A stretch of 16,620 bases of DNA, taken from positions 7,078 to 23,697 of the forward strand of contig DIRC01000016.1 of the NCBI GenBank assembly GCA_002427465.1. The letters run 5' to 3'. Source of the DNA: Clostridiales bacterium UBA5446. Its GTDB lineage: Bacteria; Bacillota; Clostridia; Oscillospirales; Oscillospiraceae. Below are positions 13,125-16,620 of the stretch, piece after piece (position 1 is the stretch's first letter; each line of letters begins with the position of its first letter). A model generated the notes under the pieces. That model searched no databases and had not been told where the DNA came from. It saw only the letters and a list, made by a program, of their open reading frames with translations. The position numbers and the translations under genes were made by a program.

Positions 13125-13145
13125 GCAAAAAAGGAGGCGGGCAAA

Positions 13146-13688
13146 TTGAAGCTCAAAGCACGGCTCATGGACGAAGAGGCGATGCGGCGTGCGCTGATGC
13201 GCATTTCCCATGAAATAGCCGAGAAGAATAAAGGCGTGGAGAATATCTGTATAGTCGGCATACGCCGAAGGGGAGAGCGCCTGGGGGAATTGATCCGAAA
13301 CAATATTGAAAAGATCGAGGGCGTCGGCGTTTCCTGCGGGAGCATCGATATCAGGTTCTATCGGGACGATCTGTCGCCGGTGGCGGAAACCCCGGTGATT
13401 GCCCAGGCGCGGCTTCCCTTTGAGGTGACGGGCAAAACCGTGGTCATCGTGGACGATGTGCTGTACACGGGCAGAACGGCCCGCGCGGCTATCGAAGCGG
13501 TGTTTTCCTGCGGGCGGCCAAAGGCCATACAGCTTGCGGTTCTGATTGACCGCGGGCACCGGGAGCTGCCGATAAGAGCGGATTATGTCGGGAAAAATAT
13601 ACCGACCTCCCATACCGAGCTGGTGGAGGTGCGCATTCCGCCCTTTGATGATGGAACAGGCGTATATCTCATGGACAAAAACCAATAA
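13146..13688 (+). CDS. pyrR: Bifunctional pyr regulator / uracil phosphoribosyltransferase PyrR
   Basis: Product of 180 residues, exactly the PyrR norm. PyrR binds pyr leader RNA when loaded with UMP and promotes termination; it also converts uracil plus PRPP to UMP. The PRPP-binding motif V-V-I-V-D-D-V-L-Y-T-G-R-T is at 99-111. The upstream I-V-G-I-R-R-R-G (37-43) and the region Y-R-D-D-L-S match PyrR of Bacillus. The start is TTG 13146, preceded by AAGGAGG at 8 bases. The frame also opens at ATG 13035, but that would translate through the terminator and has no properly spaced ribosome site. The leader carries a PyrR-type attenuator, so the gene is autoregulated. The uracil permease follows after 27 bases in the same transcript, as in the first two genes of the B. 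subtilis pyr operon. Confidence 0.95.
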   Translation: MKLKARLMDEEAMRRALMRISHEIAEKNKGVENICIVGIRRRGERLGELIRNNIEKIEGVGVSCGSIDIRFYRDDLSPVAETPVIAQARLPFEVTGKTVVIVDDVLYTGRTARAAIEAVFSCGRPKAIQLAVLIDRGHRELPIRADYVGKNIPTSHTELVEVRIPPFDDGTGVYLMDKNQ

Positions 13689-13715
13689 AGTCAATAGACA
13701 AGAGAGGAAAAAACA

Positions 13716-15062
13716 ATGGGGAAAGATAAAAATGCCGCCGAAGATGCTGTGTATGACGCCAGGGCGCTTGGCGGAGGTAAAATGCTCGCTCTCGGTTTCC
13801 AGCATATGTTTGCCATGTTCGGCGCCACCGTCCTTGTTCCCGCGCTGACGGGGCTTTCAGTTTCGGTAACGCTGCTGTTTGCCGGTATTGGCACGCTGCT
13901 GTTCCACATGCTCACAAAGTGGAAGGTTCCCGCCTTTCTGGGTTCTTCCTTTGCGTTTCTCGGCGGATATGCCGCCATCGCGCCAATACTGGAGGACGGT
14001 TCGGCCAGCCCGCTGCTGCCATATGCCTGCTTCGGCGTTGCCTGCGCGGGTCTAGTCTATCTTGTGCTTGCCGGACTGTTCAAGGCTTTCGGCGTGCGGA
14101 AGGTTATGCGCTTCTTCCCGCCCATCGTCACCGGTCCGATCATCATCAGCATAGGGCTTAATCTTTCCAGCACGGCTATCGCAAGCTGCAATGCCAGCTG
14201 GGGCGTGGCGCTGGTGGCCATTGTTGTGGTCATTGTGTGCAATATCTGGGGTAAGGGTATGATCCGGATCATACCGATCCTGATGGGCGTTATTGCATCT
14301 TATGCCGTAGGGGCCATGTTCAATCAGACGGATTTTTCCGCAGTCAGTCAGGCCGCCTGGATAGGGCCTCCGGTTGACTGGGGCAAGAGCGTGTTCGGCC
14401 TGTTCACCGGCGGGGAAGTGGACAAAACCCTCCTGCTTACGGCGGCTATCACCATCGTACCCATATCCCTTGCCACCATAGTCGAGCATATCGGCGATAT
14501 CTGCGCCATCAGTTCCACCTGCGGCCAAAACTTTGTTGAGGACCCGGGGCTGCACCGCACACTGACGGGAGACGGCCTGGCCACTTCTCTGGCCGCCCTG
14601 TTCGGCGCTCCGGCAAATACCACATATGGCGAGAACACCGGCGTTTTGGCGCTTTCCAGAGTGTACGATCCCAGGGTAGTGCGCATCGCCGCGGTGTTGG
14701 CGATAATCTTCTCGTTCTGCCCCAAGTTTTCTGCGGTCATATCGGCGATGCCGGCCGCCACTATGGGCGGCGTGTCATTGATTCTCTATGGCATGATTTC
14801 TGCGGTGGGCGTGCGCAACGTGGTAGAGAACCAGGTGGACTTCACCAAGAGCCGCAACGTGATCATTGCCGCGCTCATCCTGGTGCTGGCTATTGGCATC
14901 AACTACTCGCCCAGCGGAGCGATAACCTTTGGCGCCGTGAGCCTTTCCGGTCTCGCCGTGGCCTCTATAGTGGGAATCGCGGCGAACGCCATTCTCCCCG
15001 GCAAGGACTACGAGTTCGGACGGCCCGAGCAGGGTGCTTCCAGCGTCAACTTTAAGGTTTAA
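13716..15062 (+). CDS. pyrP: NCS2 family uracil permease (UraA/PyrP type)
   Basis: Product of 448 residues with about 14 membrane segments, the normal size for uracil:H+ symporters. The signature stretches are F-Q-H-M-F-A-M-F-G-A-T-V-L-V-P near the start, V-P-A-F-L-G-S-S-F-A-F, E257-H258 in I-V-E-H-I-G-D, and E306 in T-T-Y-G-E-N-T-G. The two glutamates correspond to the uracil-binding pair of E. coli UraA (E241, E290). Following pyrR under one attenuated promoter strongly favours uracil over xanthine. ATG 13716 has GAGAGG 8 bases upstream. The operon ends here: a strong hairpin follows and the usual pyrBC biosynthetic genes are absent, so this is a salvage-only pyrR-pyrP unit. Confidence 0.94.
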   Translation: MGKDKNAAEDAVYDARALGGGKMLALGFQHMFAMFGATVLVPALTGLSVSVTLLFAGIGTLLFHMLTKWKVPAFLGSSFAFLGGYAAIAPILEDGSASPLLPYACFGVACAGLVYLVLAGLFKAFGVRKVMRFFPPIVTGPIIISIGLNLSSTAIASCNASWGVALVAIVVVIVCNIWGKGMIRIIPILMGVIASYAVGAMFNQTDFSAVSQAAWIGPPVDWGKSVFGLFTGGEVDKTLLLTAAITIVPISLATIVEHIGDICAISSTCGQNFVEDPGLHRTLTGDGLATSLAALFGAPANTTYGENTGVLALSRVYDPRVVRIAAVLAIIFSFCPKFSAVISAMPAATMGGVSLILYGMISAVGVRNVVENQVDFTKSRNVIIAALILVLAIGINYSPSGAITFGAVSLSGLAVASIVGIAANAILPGKDYEFGRPEQGASSVNFKV

Positions 15063-15071
15063 GCGAAGATT

Positions 15072-15114
15072 CATTATAAAAAGCCGGCGGGAGTTTCCGC
15101 CGGCTTTGCGTTTT
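15072..15114. terminator. Bidirectional terminator between convergent genes
   Basis: The perfect 11-bp arms AAAGCCGGCGG (15080-15090) and CCGCCGGCTTT (15097-15107) enclose the loop GAGTTT. The plus-strand tail is GCGTTTT. On the minus strand the stem runs into TTATAATGA, with the arm's own T's giving a run of five. It serves both the uracil permease and the zinc-ribbon membrane protein gene, whose stop is at 15114. Confidence 0.82.
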
Positions 15115-15782
15115 CATATATGCATCCGCTTCTTCAGCTCTTTTTTGATGTTGCTCCCGTGGAACAGGAATAGCGCAGAGAGAAAAATAATGCTGGAGGC
15201 AACGCAGATAAGAGAGGGATACCGCACCTGCGCTACATTAAAAAGAATGAAGAGGGCGGGCGCAATGCCGAAGAAACCGCTGATCAGGGCGTAAAAGATA
15301 TAGTCGTTGATTTTCAGCCGTGTGATTTTGCCGGCGACATACATGACCAGAATGGCCGCTGCGAAGGCCGTCGGAATGACGTAATCCACCGACCAGCCGT
15401 GCCAGCCGGTCTGACTGTCCCATAAAACGGAGGAGATGGAAACGATGGAGACCTGCCATATGATGGTTTTTGGAATGTTGTGTCTTTTCCGGATAATGAC
15501 GATCAGGCTTGCCCAGGTGCAGAGAAGCCCGAAAAGGACGAAAAGGGGCCAGTTGACAGGCGTTGGGATCAGTATTCTGACTGTGAAGCTGATCACCACG
15601 GCCGAAACCGATACCAGGATCATGATGCGCATGGCCAGATGTCTTTCGTATTCCGGCGGAATCTCCGGGAAGGGATCTTCCCGGCCGTCGCCGCCCTCTC
15701 CGCAGGAAAGCGGGTTGTCGCACAGTACGCAGGTTTCCTTTGTGCCGCGGACATGTACACGGCAGTTGTTGCAATATTTCAT
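15114..15782 (-). CDS. Zinc-ribbon membrane protein (DUF6320-like)
   Basis: Product of 222 residues. The N-terminus is a small zinc ribbon with C4-x2-C7 and C18-x2-C21, followed by an acidic/proline linker (about 25-47) and roughly six hydrophobic segments to near the end, closing in a basic tail (K-K-E-L-K-K-R). The layout matches what I recall of the uncharacterised DUF6320 proteins of Clostridia; that name is from memory and unchecked. The start is ATG 15782, 8 bases after GGAG and 16 bases after the stop of the upstream acyltransferase gene, so the two are co-transcribed. An in-frame ATG at 15905 lies inside the upstream gene and is rejected. Function is unknown; the linked condensation-like enzyme suggests a membrane partner in an acyl-transfer pathway. 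Confidence 0.8.
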   Translation of the reverse strand: MKYCNNCRVHVRGTKETCVLCDNPLSCGEGGDGREDPFPEIPPEYERHLAMRIMILVSVSAVVISFTVRILIPTPVNWPLFVLFGLLCTWASLIVIIRKRHNIPKTIIWQVSIVSISSVLWDSQTGWHGWSVDYVIPTAFAAAILVMYVAGKITRLKINDYIFYALISGFFGIAPALFILFNVAQVRYPSLICVASSIIFLSALFLFHGSNIKKELKKRMHI

Positions 15783-15798
15783 TCCAGTCACTCCGAAT

Positions 15799-16620
15799 TC
15801 ACAGGTTGGAGGAGATCTCGATATCGATTCCCATATCGGACAAAAGCCGGAAAAACCGTCTCTGGACGTTTGTCTCCCGAAAGGGGGAGGTAAACGATAC
15901 CACAAGCCTGTCCCGGTATGTGCCCAGGGTCAGCTTGATATACCGCCCGCCTACGCAGGCGCTGAACTGGCGGATAGAATCCTCAAATTCCCGTGGCATC
16001 TCCACGCGGCCGATATTGGAGATGACCGCGGATATCCGCCTGTCCGCGTGCCGGGCGCCGATCTTCAGAAACAGGTTCTTTAGTGGCAGGGGCATGATTC
16101 TGACCAGCGGGTTCTGGGACAGGCGCATGAACCGGTCCAGTTTTCCGGCAAGCCGGCTTTCCGTCAGCTCGTCTTTAAAGCCCTCGCTCAGGATGCCGAT
16201 GACCGCCGCAAGATCCGGGACGCCACCGCGGGAATCATATGGCACATTCATTGTGCTGAAAAAATTTCTTACCGTGGCCGAATCAAAATATTGACGCAGG
16301 TTGATCGGTACGGAAAGGACGATGGGGCGACCCCTTCTGCGGACGGGCATCTCCCGGCCGATAGAATAAACCAGCAGGGCCGAGATAAAAACCGTCAGAG
16401 TGGTGTTATAGCTGTGGGCCTGTTCCAAAACCGCTTTTACGGACATGGCTCCATCTATCAGGGCGATCCTGTTTTCGGGCAGCCGCGTGCCTCCGCAGCG
16501 GTACGCCCTGACTCCGGATCGGGGACGGGTGACATCGCGTTTTTCGTGCAGGCGGTCGCCGGTATAGTGCCTTTCAAAGCTGTCGTCCATCCGTTCGCTT
16601 ACCGAGACCTTTTTGAACGG
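15799..16620 (-). CDS. Condensation-domain-like acyltransferase, C-terminal part (5' end outside window)
   Basis: The frame is open to the window edge, so 273 residues are visible and the N-terminus is missing. The visible part resembles the second half of chloramphenicol-acetyltransferase-like / NRPS-condensation-like proteins, often annotated as alcohol acetyltransferase. Evidence is V-L-S-V-P-I-N-L-R-Q-Y-F followed by T-V-R-N-F-F, then a helix-rich stretch and I-S-A-V-I-S-N-I-G-R, a pattern I associate with the second subdomain. The catalytic H-H-x3-D-G motif would lie upstream of the window, so activity cannot be judged. The start at 16590 suggested by an internal ATG is not the real start. 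It is followed after 16 bases by the zinc-ribbon membrane protein gene in the same transcript. Confidence 0.78.
   Translation of the reverse strand, partial: PFKKVSVSERMDDSFERHYTGDRLHEKRDVTRPRSGVRAYRCGGTRLPENRIALIDGAMSVKAVLEQAHSYNTTLTVFISALLVYSIGREMPVRRRGRPIVLSVPINLRQYFDSATVRNFFSTMNVPYDSRGGVPDLAAVIGILSEGFKDELTESRLAGKLDRFMRLSQNPLVRIMPLPLKNLFLKIGARHADRRISAVISNIGRVEMPREFEDSIRQFSACVGGRYIKLTLGTYRDRLVVSFTSPFRETNVQRRFFRLLSDMGIDIEISSNL

Noticed and set aside
13035..13145. N-terminal extension of PyrR or an upstream leader peptide starting at ATG 13035
   Set aside because: GGAG abuts the ATG with no spacing, the extension crosses the attenuator terminator, and the 180-residue product from TTG 13146 is exactly the family length.
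15783..15905. Extension of the zinc-ribbon protein to ATG 15905
   Set aside because: It overlaps the 3' end of the acyltransferase gene, and the Cys motif and ribosome site place the start at 15782.

Overview
The window looks like a piece of a moderately GC-rich Firmicutes (Clostridia, Oscillospirales-like) chromosome. The supporting signs are strong AGGAGG-type ribosome sites, intrinsic terminators, a PyrR attenuator, a clostridial-type FeoB, and an acyltransferase/zinc-ribbon membrane protein pair of a kind I associate with Clostridia. No phage, IS, CRISPR or plasmid gene was recognised.

Layout. (1) 1-2834, plus strand, visibly richer in A/T than the rest: the 3' end of an MFS transporter, an orphan C-terminal fragment of a CaiB/BaiF family III CoA-transferase, a D-2-hydroxyacid dehydrogenase, and a GntR/FCD regulator with its own strong promoter. 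This resembles the remains of a hydroxyacid/CoA-ester catabolic module. (2) 2835-3195: a non-coding, hairpin-rich gap between convergent units. (3) 7898-3196, minus strand: a complete branched-chain amino acid type ABC importer in the order livJ-livH-livM-livG-livF. The permease and ATPase genes overlap, and a hairpin separates livJ from livH. (4) 8000-11629: an iron-uptake neighbourhood. It holds a small Met/His/Cys-rich membrane protein of unknown function (minus), a DtxR/MntR-type metalloregulator (minus), and divergent feoA and feoB (plus). (5) 11733-11821: tRNA-Ser(UGA) with its own promoter, followed by a DegV-family lipid-binding protein gene. (6) 12974-15114: a pyrimidine mini-operon, pyrR plus an NCS2 uracil permease. 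It sits behind a leader that can fold as a PyrR-binding loop, an antiterminator and a terminator. (7) 16620-15114, minus strand: a condensation-domain-like acyltransferase (cut by the window end) and a zinc-ribbon membrane protein. They converge on the permease and share a bidirectional terminator with it.

How the genes fit together. The Liv system would bring in branched-chain or related amino acids. The hydroxyacid dehydrogenase and CoA-transferase remnant resemble steps of amino-acid fermentation, in which a 2-oxo acid is reduced to a 2-hydroxy acid and then activated to its CoA ester; that link is inference. Feo handles ferrous iron under the adjacent metalloregulator. PyrR would switch off its own mRNA and that of the uracil permease when UMP is plentiful.

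The most useful observations are the reconstructed pyrR leader, the metal-ligand-rich small membrane protein beside feo, the stack of hairpins between gntR and livF, the CoA-transferase fragment, and the acyltransferase/zinc-ribbon pair. All family calls come from reading motifs; no database search was run.
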